A stretch of DNA of 64,000 nucleotides. Origin: Candidatus Zipacnadia bacterium. GTDB lineage: Bacteria; Armatimonadota; Zipacnadia; Zipacnadales; Zipacnadaceae. The DNA lies in contig JALGUR010000002.1 in the NCBI GenBank assembly GCA_029820565.1, positions 37,010-101,009 on the forward strand, given 5' to 3'. Of this stretch, positions 1 to 9,227 are shown piece after piece (within the stretch, counting starts at the first letter, position 1; every line of letters begins with the position of its first letter). The translations under genes were made by a program, and so were the position numbers. The notes under the pieces are model-generated. The model ran no database searches, had not been told where the DNA came from, and saw nothing but the letters and a program-made list of their open reading frames with translations.

Positions 1-554
1 GCGAAGGCCCGTTTAATCCGCTCGGCCTCACGCTCGAAAAAACTACGGCCTATCAAATGTACATTCCCGCCGCAGTAATCGCCGTCTTTCAGGTGTACCA
101 CGACACGGGCGCGACCCGCATAAACCTGGTCCAGGTCTTCGGCCCGGTGCATACTGTAACATAATTCCGCGCCGGTGTCGAGGGCGGCAGCGACAAAATG
201 GTCTACCGCTTCTCCGGTTAGCAGCGGCAAATCACACATGACCACCATAAGCTGGTCTCGGGCGGCGTGGTAGGTAAATCCGGCCTGGATAGTGTCCAGG
301 AAATCATTACCGGTGGCTACCCCGTGTGGCGTGCCAACAGGTAGACATTCAATAACAGGTGAGTCGGGACTGGTAACCACCACCAGTTCATCCACCAAGT
401 TAGCCTGATTAAGAGCCGTTACTACTCGGGCTATCGTGGGCTGACCGCCCACCTCTACCAGCGCCTTGTGCGGCACGCCAACACTCTGCGCTACCGGCTC
501 GGCCCCGTCACCAGCGGCGAGAACCGCTGCCGCTACGGTATTTTCATTATTCAT
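1..554 (-). CDS. Nucleotidyltransferase family protein (partial, runs off window start)
   Basis: My own reading of the minus strand gives an open frame starting at ATG 554, just after a GGGGAGG ribosome site and 17 bases past the ispE stop. It is open to base 1, so the C-terminus is missing. The protein begins AAVLAAGDG..., followed by PHKALVEVGGQP and later MCDLPLL. This is the layout of MobA-like/GT-A NTP transferases: nucleotide loop, the lysine of the P-K-L/A element, and the metal-binding D. The usual G-x-G-x-R-M loop is degenerate here (GDGAEP). The sugar or cofactor substrate cannot be told. It is probably translationally coupled to ispE. Confidence 0.75.
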   Translation of the reverse strand, partial: MNNENTVAAAVLAAGDGAEPVAQSVGVPHKALVEVGGQPTIARVVTALNQANLVDELVVVTSPDSPVIECLPVGTPHGVATGNDFLDTIQAGFTYHAARDQLMVVMCDLPLLTGEAVDHFVAAALDTGAELCYSMHRAEDLDQVYAGRARVVVHLKDGDYCGGNVHLIGRSFFEREAERIKRAF

Positions 555-571
555 AGGCTACTTGGCCTCCC

Positions 572-1453
572 CTAAATAATCATGTTTCCCGTATTTACCG
601 GCTTAGCGACGACAGCCTCATAGTCAGTACTAAGACTGTCGGCGCCGGCCTGGGCTGTTTTCTCATCCGCAGCCAGAGCATAAACGGCCGACCCCGACCC
701 GCTTAAGACGGCCGGGCTGTCCAAGGCCACAGTCAGCCGCTCCCGAACATCGGCTACGGCGGGCCAGTGCTGTAACACGACCCGCTCAAAACAATTGTAC
801 AAATCTTCGCCACCCACTGTCTCGCCCGCCTCAATCCGCTTCACCAGGGCGTCAGTACGCATGCCATCAGTGAGATCTTCAGCAGTCAACAGTCGGTAGG
901 CCTCAGCGGTACTGACCGGCTGCTTAGGCCAGGCAATCACAAAAACCGGTTGAGGCCGGAGTTCAGGCAACGGCCTTACTACCTCCCCCCGTCCTTTCAT
1001 CAGCACAGTACCACCCATCAAGAATAACGGCACGTCGCTGCCTATCTCCGCAGCCAGTTCGCCTAACAGTTGAGCCGATGGTCGCTGGGCCACCAGTTCG
1101 CTTAGACCCAGTAGCACAGCGGCGGCATCACTGCTGCCTCCACCTAAGCCCCGCCCTACTGGAATTCGTTTGACCAGTTCAATCTCTACGCCCGACGGCT
1201 CGCCGACTCGCGCCACAAAAACCTGGGCCGCCTGGTAACACAGATTGTCGGCAGCGGTGGGCACCGGGTAACCGGATGTACGCAGAGTTATTCCCTGGGG
1301 TGCTGGCTGCATCCTGATAGTGTCAGCCAGCGAAATGCACTGCACCACGCTGCGCAACTCGTGGTATCCGTCCTCACACTTGCCCAGCACCTCCAGGGCC
1401 AAATTGACCTTAGCAAATGCTTGCCGGGTTATGGTCTGGGATACCAATACCAC
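572..1453 (-). CDS. ispE: 4-diphosphocytidyl-2-C-methyl-D-erythritol kinase IspE
   Basis: IspE is the GHMP kinase that phosphorylates CDP-methylerythritol in the non-mevalonate (MEP) isoprenoid pathway, in the cytosol. At 293 aa it has the family's length. Visible motifs are AFAKVNLALEV near residue 12 with GYHELRS just after, the ATP loop PVGRGLGGGSSDAAA at about 98-112, and the C-terminal LSGSGSAVYAL. The start is GTG at 1453 with AAGGAGAC 8 nt upstream. A nucleotidyltransferase gene follows 17 bases downstream on the same strand. The assignment is secure. Confidence 0.96.
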   Translation of the reverse strand: MVLVSQTITRQAFAKVNLALEVLGKCEDGYHELRSVVQCISLADTIRMQPAPQGITLRTSGYPVPTAADNLCYQAAQVFVARVGEPSGVEIELVKRIPVGRGLGGGSSDAAAVLLGLSELVAQRPSAQLLGELAAEIGSDVPLFLMGGTVLMKGRGEVVRPLPELRPQPVFVIAWPKQPVSTAEAYRLLTAEDLTDGMRTDALVKRIEAGETVGGEDLYNCFERVVLQHWPAVADVRERLTVALDSPAVLSGSGSAVYALAADEKTAQAGADSLSTDYEAVVAKPVNTGNMII

Positions 1454-1610
1454 TGGTTAGGTCTCCTTGTTTACACTGGACAGAAAGGCCCGTTAACGTG
1501 ACTATAAAAACGACCGGCCTTAGCTTCCAAGCCCCAACGTTTAGCAACCTCTTGCCAGGATTGCCTCTGCTATAGCGGCCAGCAAATGTGGCTTCGGCTG
1601 CGCCCCGGGG

Positions 1611-2204
1611 TTACCCTCTTGGCTGTTTCTCTTGTTCCCTGACCTGTATCCACAACTGATACTGGGGGTTTCCTCCGCCGCCTTCACGTTCCAGCACATT
1701 CTTCTTTATGAGCCACGAGTGAATAGCAAAACCCAGCCACACGACGCACGCGCTCCCGAATAATAGCCAGGCGCCTGCGGCAGTGTCGGGCTTGGATTGT
1801 AGAAAGTACACGCAGCCGGCCAGATTCGCCAATAGCAGTATGTGAAACGACGCAAATTCAACGCCCAACACGCCGAAAGGAACAGCGTAGGGCTGCCGGG
1901 TAACCCCGCGAAGAACTGCCAGTCGCGACTCCCAACCCAAATTATCAATCTCGTCCTCCAGAAAGACCCGTATGTAGCCAGCGATACGCCATATGACGCA
2001 CCGCTTATCCCATATGTAATAGAAGATGAGCGGCAAAACCAGAAAAGCTGCGAGAAATACCAAACCGTTCTCCGATGAGAAACCCTGGCCTACTATTACG
2101 CCCTCGGCCGCCAGCATGAGCGCATAGACCTCACTAATCACCCTATCCTGTTGGAGTGCTTCCGATCGGAGGGTGTCGTACTCGGCTCGTTGTGCTTCAT
2201 CCAT
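1611..2204 (-). CDS. Hypothetical multi-pass membrane protein
   Basis: I do not recognise a named family. The 197-aa product has a soluble N-terminal segment with charged heptad-like stretches (residues 1-45). It then has one hydrophobic span near residues 46-64 (LVFLAAFLVLPLIFYYIW) and, after a charged loop, two more spans around 108-135 and 143-165, with a charged C-terminus. The start ATG 2204 is preceded by GAAGGTG. It lies between rsmA and ispE on the same strand and could be co-transcribed, but no function follows from that. Confidence 0.7.
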   Translation of the reverse strand: MDEAQRAEYDTLRSEALQQDRVISEVYALMLAAEGVIVGQGFSSENGLVFLAAFLVLPLIFYYIWDKRCVIWRIAGYIRVFLEDEIDNLGWESRLAVLRGVTRQPYAVPFGVLGVEFASFHILLLANLAGCVYFLQSKPDTAAGAWLLFGSACVVWLGFAIHSWLIKKNVLEREGGGGNPQYQLWIQVREQEKQPRG

Positions 2205-2286
2205 TTTGCATCACCTTCTTACACTATGTCTAACTCTCACTCCTCGCACTAATCCTTGCGAACCATATTTTACAGCATAAAGCAGG

Positions 2287-3126
2287 TCAAACCGCGTGCA
2301 GCGCGTTGCCGAGTCGGACGAATTCGTCAAAATCCAGAGTCTCGCCCCGCCGCTGGCCATCCAGGCCAGCCGTGGCCAAGATTGCGTCGGCTTGTCTATC
2401 AGTCAGCCCTAAATCACGGGCACCTCTCAGCGAGTTGCGTAGCGTCTTGCGGCGGTGGGCGAACCCGCCGCGTACCGCAGCGAAGAAAGTTGTCGGGCTG
2501 GTCACCTGCTCAGGTGGCTGGTCTCGGGCTACTATGCTCAAGGTCATTGAGTCCACGGCCGGCTGCGGCCAGAAAGCGCCAGCCGGTAGAATGCCAACCT
2601 GACTCACCTGGGCCGCGTAATACTGGCAAAACAGGGTCAAGGGCCCGTATTCCTTAGTGCCGGGTTCAGCCTGCAGCCGCTCGGCTACTTCATACTGCAC
2701 CGTGATGACCAGTCCCGCAAAACCCGGCCTGCTCTCAAGCAACTTAGCCAGAATAGGCGAGGTGATATAGTACGGTAGATTGCCAACTGCTATTGTACCA
2801 GACTCGGCGGGGACGTAGTCCGCCTCTAAGAAATCTTCTTCCCTAATCGTCACATTAGATAAGTCCGAGAACAACCAGCGCAGCGCTGCCGCCAGGGTCA
2901 CGTCAATCTCATAGGCGGTTATCTCACAGTCGGTCTCGGCCAGAGGTACCGTCAAGGCGCCCAGTCCCGCGCCAATTTCCACGACATATCGAGGCGAGGA
3001 CCTCGTCACTTCCCCCACGACCCGACTCGCCGCACCTGCGTCCATCAGAAAGTTCTGGCCCAGGGACTTACGAGGCCTAAAATCAAACTGCCGCCTCAGC
3101 CACCGTGTCCTACGCCTTAGCGGCAT
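2287..3126 (-). CDS. rsmA: 16S rRNA (adenine(1518)-N6/adenine(1519)-N6)-dimethyltransferase RsmA (KsgA)
   Basis: RsmA dimethylates two adjacent adenines of the 3' hairpin of 16S rRNA late in 30S assembly. The SAM-binding motif EIGAGLGALT, the acidic EIDVTLA and the catalytic NLPYYITSPI (NLPY) are all present in the right order. The N-terminal KSLGQNFLMD is the family hallmark. The ORF track begins at 3282, but the first 52 residues look nothing like the family. I place the start at the internal Met at 3126, giving 279 aa. A glycosyltransferase gene is divergent from it. Confidence 0.93.
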   Translation of the reverse strand: MPLRRRTRWLRRQFDFRPRKSLGQNFLMDAGAASRVVGEVTRSSPRYVVEIGAGLGALTVPLAETDCEITAYEIDVTLAAALRWLFSDLSNVTIREEDFLEADYVPAESGTIAVGNLPYYITSPILAKLLESRPGFAGLVITVQYEVAERLQAEPGTKEYGPLTLFCQYYAAQVSQVGILPAGAFWPQPAVDSMTLSIVARDQPPEQVTSPTTFFAAVRGGFAHRRKTLRNSLRGARDLGLTDRQADAILATAGLDGQRRGETLDFDEFVRLGNALHAV

Positions 3127-3292
3127 CTGGCGGATGTCAACTGGCCTGGGTTCGTTGTGTGCCACCGTTACGCACAGTTTATACGAACCCGGCGAGGTTG
3201 TCAACCCTGAGCACGTCGGGGAGGATTGCCCACTGGTGAGGGGAAAAGAGGACAGTAACGGCAGCAACCACAGCAATGGCAAGGGAGTACTG

Positions 3293-4927
3293 ATGAGTTT
3301 GTCATCAGACTACAGTCCCAGTCATCAGCGTTACCTACTGGCCCTGTTGATCCTGGGGCTGCTGGCCTCTGGTATAGGAATACTGGCTGGCGGGCGCGAG
3401 CCGCACTTGCAGACCTATGACGCCGGCAACTACATAGAAGTAGCCCGTAATATCCTGGCCGGGCGAGGATTCAGCAGTCAGGTAGTGAGCAATTTCTACC
3501 AGCGCTACCCCCAGGTGCAGCATCCTGAGGACCGGCGGGCATCGTCATGGTCGCTGGTATTGGCTGGTAGCCTGTGGCTATGGGCAGAGAGCGCCTTTGC
3601 CGCCCAATTACCTAACTTACTGTTGGGTCTGCTCATTGTCCCGCTGATGGTCTACTTTTTGGGTAGGGCTTGGCGCTTGACGCCAGTGGCCGCCTTCGGT
3701 GGAGCGGTTCTGCTGATGGGCTGGCCCCATTGGTTGCAAGCGTCCTTTACTGCTCAGGCCGATGTACTGTTCAGTTGCCTAACCATCCTGATACTGCTTG
3801 CTATTGCGCGCAGCCACCAGTCGCCTACGCGTCCAGACTTCGGCAACGGCGCACACATTGCCTGGATACTGGTAGCGGGCGCACTGGTAGGCCTGGCCTA
3901 TACTGTCAAGCCGGCTGCACTGCTGCTTATGCCACCGGTGGCCGTCTGCTACTGGCTACGGTTGCGCTCAGTACCGGTCCGCTTACGTATTCGGTGGTTG
4001 GGGACAGGCTTGATCGCCGCGATACTGGTGGCCGCACCCATGTTGGTTCGCAACTATCTTACCTTCGGCAATCCGGTTTATTCCACTAACCTCCATACCG
4101 CCGGACACATCGGTTTTGACGACACGGGCCAGGCGCTAATGCGCGTCTACTGGGATGAACAACTTCCCTCCTTAGCCGGGGCGATTCGCACCTACGGTGT
4201 CAGTGGCTTAGCAGTAAAGGCGGGCCGGCAGTTGGTAGCAGCCGGGGGCAGTATCTTTGGCGGCGTGGGAATATTTTTCATAGTGCCTGCTGTGCTACTG
4301 CTGACGCAGCGCAGGGGTTATCCTTGGCTGCGGACAGGGTGGTTGGCCTTAGGGGCATGGGTTATAGAATTGGCTGTGGTATGGGCGATTTGGCCCCGCT
4401 TGCTGCTGCCCTTTATGCCCGTGGTTACCTTGACGGCCGCCGCCGGCGGGTTAGGTTTAGCGCAGCGGTTTGTCCGCCGCCGGCACACAGTCATTCTGCT
4501 TATGAGCGTTGTGGGACTCGTGACAGCAACAGGTGTAGGGGGATATTGCTGGTGGAGTCACCGGCAGCAGCCCGAGGTCGCTATCAGCAAGGCGTATGCC
4601 CAGGCCGCGACCTGGATAAGAGATAACTTGCCAGCCAATACGACAATAATGTCGCATCGTCCATATCTAATACGATTTCATAGTGACCATCGGGTGGTCC
4701 AGATTCCATTTGACCGGCGCAAGAAGATAGAGGAGGTCATAGACCACTATAGGGTCGGAGCGCTGATAGTGCAGCAATTGCGCCCTACGCAACGGTGGGC
4801 TCAACAGTTGCCCCGAGGCGAGATAATCCGGATTGCCCACCGGCGGGGTTGGCCGGTTGTCTACGAGGGGGGCGAGGTGCGCGTCTACGCCGAAATTGAA
4901 CACCACTATCGGGAAGAAACATTCTGA
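3293..4927 (+). CDS. Membrane glycosyltransferase, ArnT/GT39-like (GT-C fold)
   Basis: This is a polytopic inner-membrane protein with about 10-11 hydrophobic spans. Just after the first span comes an acidic segment, QTYDAGNYIEVARNILAGRG, which resembles the metal/lipid-phosphate-binding loop of ArnT and other dolichyl/undecaprenyl-phosphate sugar transferases. After the last span there is a soluble C-terminal domain of about 110 residues. I choose ATG 3293 (AAGGGAG upstream), not the track's 3134, which would overlap the divergent rsmA and add a non-family N-terminus partly made of the 9-nt repeat. A second, related enzyme lies at 7045-8700, with exosortase between them, suggesting envelope glycoconjugate or glycoprotein work. 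The substrate is unknown. Confidence 0.82.
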   Translation: MSLSSDYSPSHQRYLLALLILGLLASGIGILAGGREPHLQTYDAGNYIEVARNILAGRGFSSQVVSNFYQRYPQVQHPEDRRASSWSLVLAGSLWLWAESAFAAQLPNLLLGLLIVPLMVYFLGRAWRLTPVAAFGGAVLLMGWPHWLQASFTAQADVLFSCLTILILLAIARSHQSPTRPDFGNGAHIAWILVAGALVGLAYTVKPAALLLMPPVAVCYWLRLRSVPVRLRIRWLGTGLIAAILVAAPMLVRNYLTFGNPVYSTNLHTAGHIGFDDTGQALMRVYWDEQLPSLAGAIRTYGVSGLAVKAGRQLVAAGGSIFGGVGIFFIVPAVLLLTQRRGYPWLRTGWLALGAWVIELAVVWAIWPRLLLPFMPVVTLTAAAGGLGLAQRFVRRRHTVILLMSVVGLVTATGVGGYCWWSHRQQPEVAISKAYAQAATWIRDNLPANTTIMSHRPYLIRFHSDHRVVQIPFDRRKKIEEVIDHYRVGALIVQQLRPTQRWAQQLPRGEIIRIAHRRGWPVVYEGGEVRVYAEIEHHYREETF

Positions 4928-4938
4928 TTGTTCGGGCC

Positions 4939-5568
4939 TTAATACCAGAACGCCACGGCATAAGGATATACCTGCTGAAGAAGTCCTATCAGTCTCTCCC
5001 GCGCCTGGGCCAAGTCGTCTTCAGTCAGTGTGCTAAGACTGATGACCAGTCCGCCGGCTCCGGGAGGGCCGGTGGCTACTTTCCACCCCTGCTCGGCCCA
5101 GTCACCAGTGGTACCCCCAGGATGGCAGAAAGTGAACATAGCCAGCAACTCGACCTCATTTTTGCGCACTCGCAGCAGCCGGGCGTGCAGCGGCTCGGAG
5201 GTAGGCGAGTCAGGTGGGGCCGGTATCTGAACTTGCTCATCGGTAATTGTATGCCAGCCCTGGGCCTGATAGCACCCGGCTGGGGAGTGAATACTACGCC
5301 AGTCAGATGCGTATATCAGGCTTAGTTTGATAGCACTATCGCCAGTGACATACCGCCGCTCGGCCATCGCGTCAGCCTCTAAGAACCGGAACACACTCTG
5401 ATCTGTGGGTAACTGCTTGCCCTGGTAGGACCCAAGTTTCAGGGGCACGGCGGCGAAGTCAGGGGCAAATTGGGCCGGAGACTTGCGGGTAAAGTGGACT
5501 ATCTGGGCGGCAGCGGCCCCTATTAGTATTAGTGCCAATGCTGCTAAATGTCGTCGCGAAGCTGCCAA
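4939..5568 (-). CDS. EpsI-like exosortase-associated protein (DUF3485)
   Basis: EpsI/DUF3485 domains accompany exosortases in exopolysaccharide loci, either as a separate protein or as a C-terminal fusion. This one is separate. It has an N-terminal membrane anchor (LAALALILIGAAAAQIV) and an extracytoplasmic domain. The hallmark IHSPAGCYQAQGW matches the family's HSP-x2-C-x-x-G-x-GW signature. The track ORF starts at 5841, but its first 91 residues are the wrong frame of the exosortase gene. I place the start at TTG 5568 with GAGGGGG upstream, overlapping the exosortase stop by 25 bases and implying translational coupling. Confidence 0.82.
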   Translation of the reverse strand: MAASRRHLAALALILIGAAAAQIVHFTRKSPAQFAPDFAAVPLKLGSYQGKQLPTDQSVFRFLEADAMAERRYVTGDSAIKLSLIYASDWRSIHSPAGCYQAQGWHTITDEQVQIPAPPDSPTSEPLHARLLRVRKNEVELLAMFTFCHPGGTTGDWAEQGWKVATGPPGAGGLVISLSTLTEDDLAQARERLIGLLQQVYPYAVAFWY

Positions 5569-6446
5569 CAGCCCAACCCCCTCGCTACTAAAAAAAGACC
5601 CGCAAAGCCAATCAGGAACACCAGAATCCCCGAGACGCTGTGGAAGAAGCCTTCGGCCGCCTTGGGGCCCACAGTCTGGCCCAGCACCAAAGTGACGAAT
5701 ATGCGGCTGGCATTGGCCAGGAGCGCTACGGGCACCGAGGTCAGGAACAGAACAATCTTCTTGCCAAGTGGCGCTACCACCAGATAACTCAACAGAGCCG
5801 CCAGAGCCGACATAGCAATGGAAGACTTCAGCCCACTGCACGCAATAGCCACTTCAAAGGTGTAGACGGGGGTATGTATCGTAGTGCCCTCAATAATTGT
5901 ATCCATTCCGATGCCATAAGCCAACCAGCCGGCCAGGTTAGCGCCCAGCAACTGGAGCGGCTGGGCAAACTGGTCAACCAATAACCGAGCCAGCGGCACC
6001 ATGAACATTAAGAAGCCTATGGGGAAGGCCGCCGCACGAGCCGTAGGCCAGCCCCACAACCAAATCACCAGGCCGAATATGGTAACCACCAACGCAAAAC
6101 CCGAGGGGAAATGGACGTCAAGCCAGGTAGCCAACAAATGGAGCAGCAGCGCTGCGGCTACCACCGGTGGACCCCAGCGAAAATCTCGCCGAGGCAAATC
6201 TCGCAGGCGTTTGCTTTGTCGGCATATCAAGTAGACGCTAATCAGGGGGATGAGAAAGCCGTGGCCGTAGTACTCACTTTTGTACCAGCGCTGGCCCATC
6301 CAGATAAGCAGTTGCCCATAGGCAAGCAGCAGGCCGACTACCAACGCTCCTATCAGCCAGGTCGGCGGGTGCTGAGCCGGGCCGGTTTCTGCCTCCTGAC
6401 TACTCGGGGGACTGGACATAGAGTCATATATAGGTGGCTGAGTCAT
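5544..6446 (-). CDS. Exosortase family transpeptidase-like membrane protein
   Basis: Exosortases are membrane cysteine proteases/transpeptidases that process PEP-CTERM-type C-terminal sorting signals, usually in organisms with exopolysaccharide and an outer membrane. The 300-aa product has eight or so hydrophobic spans. It also has the three catalytic signatures: the Cys in IACSGLKSS, the Arg in VALLANASRIF, and the His in GFFHSVSGILVF. It overlaps the downstream EpsI-like gene and lies 13 bases after the zinc-ribbon protein gene, so the three are probably one transcript. No PEP-CTERM-bearing substrate was recognised in this window, so targets must lie elsewhere. Confidence 0.9.
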   Translation of the reverse strand: MTQPPIYDSMSSPPSSQEAETGPAQHPPTWLIGALVVGLLLAYGQLLIWMGQRWYKSEYYGHGFLIPLISVYLICRQSKRLRDLPRRDFRWGPPVVAAALLLHLLATWLDVHFPSGFALVVTIFGLVIWLWGWPTARAAAFPIGFLMFMVPLARLLVDQFAQPLQLLGANLAGWLAYGIGMDTIIEGTTIHTPVYTFEVAIACSGLKSSIAMSALAALLSYLVVAPLGKKIVLFLTSVPVALLANASRIFVTLVLGQTVGPKAAEGFFHSVSGILVFLIGFAGLFLVARGLGCWQLRDDI

Positions 6447-6459
6447 TCCATTAAAGGGC

Positions 6460-7020
6460 TCAGGTACGGCGCTTACGCTTGTGAGTGCTGATCTTGCGCC
6501 GCAGACGGATAAAACCTCCGCGAATCAAATACACGACCGCCCCCGCGCCGGCGCCTATTATGACTAAAAGCAACACCGACGCTATACTCCCGCTCATCTG
6601 CACAATTTGCCCAAAGAAGTAGGCTATTGAGTGTCCTACGGTCTGCAGGGCTAAGACCACTCGCCCAACGAACGAAGCGGGGACAGGTTGGCCCGAGACG
6701 CTGCGGTGGGCTAAGCCAGTGATAATCATGTTGACCAGGCTACCCGCCACTAAAGTTACTACCACGCCTACAGCGCCAAATTGAGCCATCTCCTTGTAGT
6801 TCAGTTTGCGACCGTGGGACTTGCGCCGCACCCGGCGACTGCTGGACCAATCTGCGCCACAATAGGGACAGATCGCCGTAGTAATGGGGATCTGGTGACC
6901 ACAAAAGCAGGTGCGGTACTGCTTGCGGCCACACTGCGGACAGCGCGCTGCCCCTTGTAGAGGGGCAGCGCATCGGTAACACTTATCAGCCACTAACTTA
7001 TCGGTATCGGCGGTGTCCAC
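6460..7020 (-). CDS. Zinc-ribbon membrane protein of unknown function
   Basis: The 186-aa protein has three paired-cysteine knuckles near the N-terminus (CYRCA, CPQCG, then CFCG with CPYCG), that is one or two zinc ribbons. A basic stretch (RRVRRKSHGRK) follows, then two hydrophobic spans at about residues 83-107 and 146-170, and a very basic tail. Cytosolic zinc ribbons tethered to the membrane are common, but this one matches no family I can name. It sits between a glycosyltransferase and exosortase on the same strand, so a role in the same envelope locus is possible but unproven. Confidence 0.7.
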   Translation of the reverse strand: MDTADTDKLVADKCYRCAAPLQGAARCPQCGRKQYRTCFCGHQIPITTAICPYCGADWSSSRRVRRKSHGRKLNYKEMAQFGAVGVVVTLVAGSLVNMIITGLAHRSVSGQPVPASFVGRVVLALQTVGHSIAYFFGQIVQMSGSIASVLLLVIIGAGAGAVVYLIRGGFIRLRRKISTHKRKRRT

Positions 7021-7044
7021 TGTTAACCAGTTGATGGTGGAGCG

Positions 7045-8700
7045 TTATTCGGTGGGCATACTGGACGCCCTCGCTACTTTATGGTACAAAATCCACGAGC
7101 CATCTCCTAACCGCTCGTGTACTACAAAACCATGGAAGGGGGGTATGTCTCGTACTAAGGCCTGCCGCCAGGCCTCGACCCACTGTCCGGTGCGCTCAGT
7201 GGCCTGGGTCCGTGAGACAGTGGGAGTCAGCAGCAACCATTGGATTTGGCCGACGGCTTGTTGCATCCGAGCCAAATCCTCAACTGTGTGGGGCAGCCAG
7301 ATAGCCGGGACATCAGCATGCCAGGCCATCAGCCAAGGAATATCAGTAATAATGGGGCCGGCTTCGGCCAGGTCGGCTGCCTCCTTACTCCACCTTTGCA
7401 GAGTCTGCTGGGTAGGCTCCTCGCCCGGTCGGTCTCGCCTGGTCAACGACAAGGCCAAGGGAAAGGCCTGTAATATTAGCAGAGCGGCTATGGCCACGGC
7501 GGTGTAGCGTGTCTGCTCGCGGGGACCCATATCGGCAACAAGGGGCCGAAATATGCGGAAGTAACAGCCCGAAGCAATTACTATGACCACTGGCGCCAGC
7601 GGGTACAATAACCGCGCCGACGGCAATACTACCACCAGCGCCGCAAATACCATACCATAGATACCATATATTAGATAGCGAACTCGCTCAAAGTTTCTGG
7701 ACCCCAGGGGCACCAGAATAGCCACGAGGAACAACGATGTTATGTAATAACCACCAAGGGCAGCCAGAATCGGATACAAACTGGCCATCCCGGCGCGCGC
7801 TTTTTCATATACCTCCATCGGATGGAGAATAATATAGGTAGGCAGAGTAGTCAGGTGCTCAGGGAAGGAGCGATACAGAGTGTTGCCCGGATGGGTGCGC
7901 GTATCCATCGTGGTTTCGTACCAACGCCAGGTAAAAAAGGGATTGCCACTAACTACATACATCCGGTAGCACCACGGAGCAATGACTATGAAGAATACGA
8001 TTATGAAGATTAGCACCATTCGGCTGCGCTGGCGCCGTGGAGTGCTGAAGTATACATATATTAGCACGGGGATGATGGCCACTGTCCAGACGTACTTGGT
8101 AAGATAGACAAGACCAACGAGAGCTGCACTACCCGCGACCAGCGGCACACGGTGCTGCTGGCTTTGGCCATATTGGTATAGCACCATAATCAAGCCGGTA
8201 ACCAGCAGACTTAACAGGTTCACCTCTAACCCAGAGGTGCTATAACCAATTGTGGACACACCGACGACAAACAGGCCGCTGGCCAGCCATGCAGTGCGGT
8301 AGTCAAAGAACCACGTAGCGAGTATGAATATCAAGGGTACAGTCAACAGAAACGCCGTTCCACAGGCCAACGCCGCCGCCCGCTGGGTGGGGCCGACCAT
8401 GCGCATAAACAATGAAATTATCCAGGGGTGCAGGGGCGGATAAGTCAGATCCGGGTGCCGCGTGACGCGCAGACTCCGCGTCAGGCTCAGTGGCTTAACA
8501 AAGTTGGTGGTGAAGCCTTGGCCGGTGGCGAGATTGCGCGCTATTTGAGCGTAGTCCAAAGCGTTAGGGTCAGTAAGGCCCTTGAAATTGCCCGCCATAT
8601 ACACAAGGTACAAAAATACCAAGGCCAGTGCCATCAGCAGGTATATCCCAACTTGACGGGCTCGTGCCTGCCAACTATATGGCATCGGCATCGCGCTCAT
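7045..8700 (-). CDS. Membrane glycosyltransferase, GT39/GT-C-like
   Basis: This 551-aa polytopic protein is related to the product at 3293-4927. After the first membrane span it carries DPNALDYAQIARNLATGQG, the counterpart of DAGNYIEVARNILAGRG. It has about 11 hydrophobic spans and a C-terminal extracytoplasmic domain of about 120 residues. By family, such enzymes move sugars from polyprenyl-phosphate donors on the outer face of the inner membrane. It is first in a minus-strand run with the zinc-ribbon protein, exosortase and EpsI-like genes. Donor and acceptor are unknown. Confidence 0.8.
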   Translation of the reverse strand: MSAMPMPYSWQARARQVGIYLLMALALVFLYLVYMAGNFKGLTDPNALDYAQIARNLATGQGFTTNFVKPLSLTRSLRVTRHPDLTYPPLHPWIISLFMRMVGPTQRAAALACGTAFLLTVPLIFILATWFFDYRTAWLASGLFVVGVSTIGYSTSGLEVNLLSLLVTGLIMVLYQYGQSQQHRVPLVAGSAALVGLVYLTKYVWTVAIIPVLIYVYFSTPRRQRSRMVLIFIIVFFIVIAPWCYRMYVVSGNPFFTWRWYETTMDTRTHPGNTLYRSFPEHLTTLPTYIILHPMEVYEKARAGMASLYPILAALGGYYITSLFLVAILVPLGSRNFERVRYLIYGIYGMVFAALVVVLPSARLLYPLAPVVIVIASGCYFRIFRPLVADMGPREQTRYTAVAIAALLILQAFPLALSLTRRDRPGEEPTQQTLQRWSKEAADLAEAGPIITDIPWLMAWHADVPAIWLPHTVEDLARMQQAVGQIQWLLLTPTVSRTQATERTGQWVEAWRQALVRDIPPFHGFVVHERLGDGSWILYHKVARASSMPTE

Positions 8701-8792
8701 ATCCAGTCATCCTAACAACACTACAGTCTAAACTTCGCTGCCAATTGTAGCATGCTTTGCCTTCACATACAACTGCAAACACTATCCACCAA

Positions 8793-8834
8793 CAAAAAGG
8801 CCCCACCGCCGCGTTGGTCTGGGCCGGCGGTGTG
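8793..8834 (-). terminator. Rho-independent terminator downstream of spoVS
   Basis: Read on the minus strand, an inverted repeat with arms of about 8 bp (CACCGCCG / CGGCGGTG, loop about 11 nt) is followed by GGGCC and a run of five T. It lies about 130 bases past the spoVS stop and before the glycosyltransferase gene, separating the two transcripts. The rest of the 8701-8966 gap shows nothing else. Confidence 0.6.
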
Positions 8835-8966
8835 ACCCGGTTATCGGTCAAGGGGACTGATAATCATTATCTGACCACCAACTGCCTGGACTATGGCGAC
8901 AAAAAGCCCGTGTTATATGGCCATAGGTGAGACATGTTAGCAGTTTATCAAGGGGTAGATAGGCAA

Positions 8967-9227
8967 CTACCGAGGCTCGACAAATAGTTTAATAGCCGTC
9001 CTTTCATTGCCATTGATTTCCACATCTACGAAGGCGGGGTAGCACAACAAATCAATTCCCGCCGGGGCCAAGAACCCTCGGGCAATAGCAATAGCCTTGA
9101 CCGCTTGATTCAGCGCCCCAGCGCCGATAGTCTGCAATTCCGCCTTGCCCTGCTCCCGGATAGTCCCGGCCAACGCTCCAGCTACCTTGTTAGGATCTGA
9201 CTTGGAACCTACCCTCAGAACGCTCAC
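8967..9227 (-). CDS. spoVS: Stage V sporulation protein S (SpoVS, Alba-like fold)
   Basis: The 86-aa product matches SpoVS end to end: LRVGSKSDPNKVAGAL at the N-terminus, ELQTIGAGALNQAVKAIAIARG in the middle, and a FVDVEINGNERTAIKLFVEPR ending. SpoVS affects septation and coat assembly in Bacillus. Non-sporulating phyla also carry it, often near rny and ymdB as here, where it may bind nucleic acid. The start is GTG 9227 with AAGGGGGC upstream. It is followed by a terminator on the same strand. Confidence 0.95.
   Translation of the reverse strand: MSVLRVGSKSDPNKVAGALAGTIREQGKAELQTIGAGALNQAVKAIAIARGFLAPAGIDLLCYPAFVDVEINGNERTAIKLFVEPR

Noticed and set aside
2306-2657. Plus-strand ORFs inside rsmA
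   Set aside because: They are antisense shadows of a clear rsmA gene, with no ribosome site.
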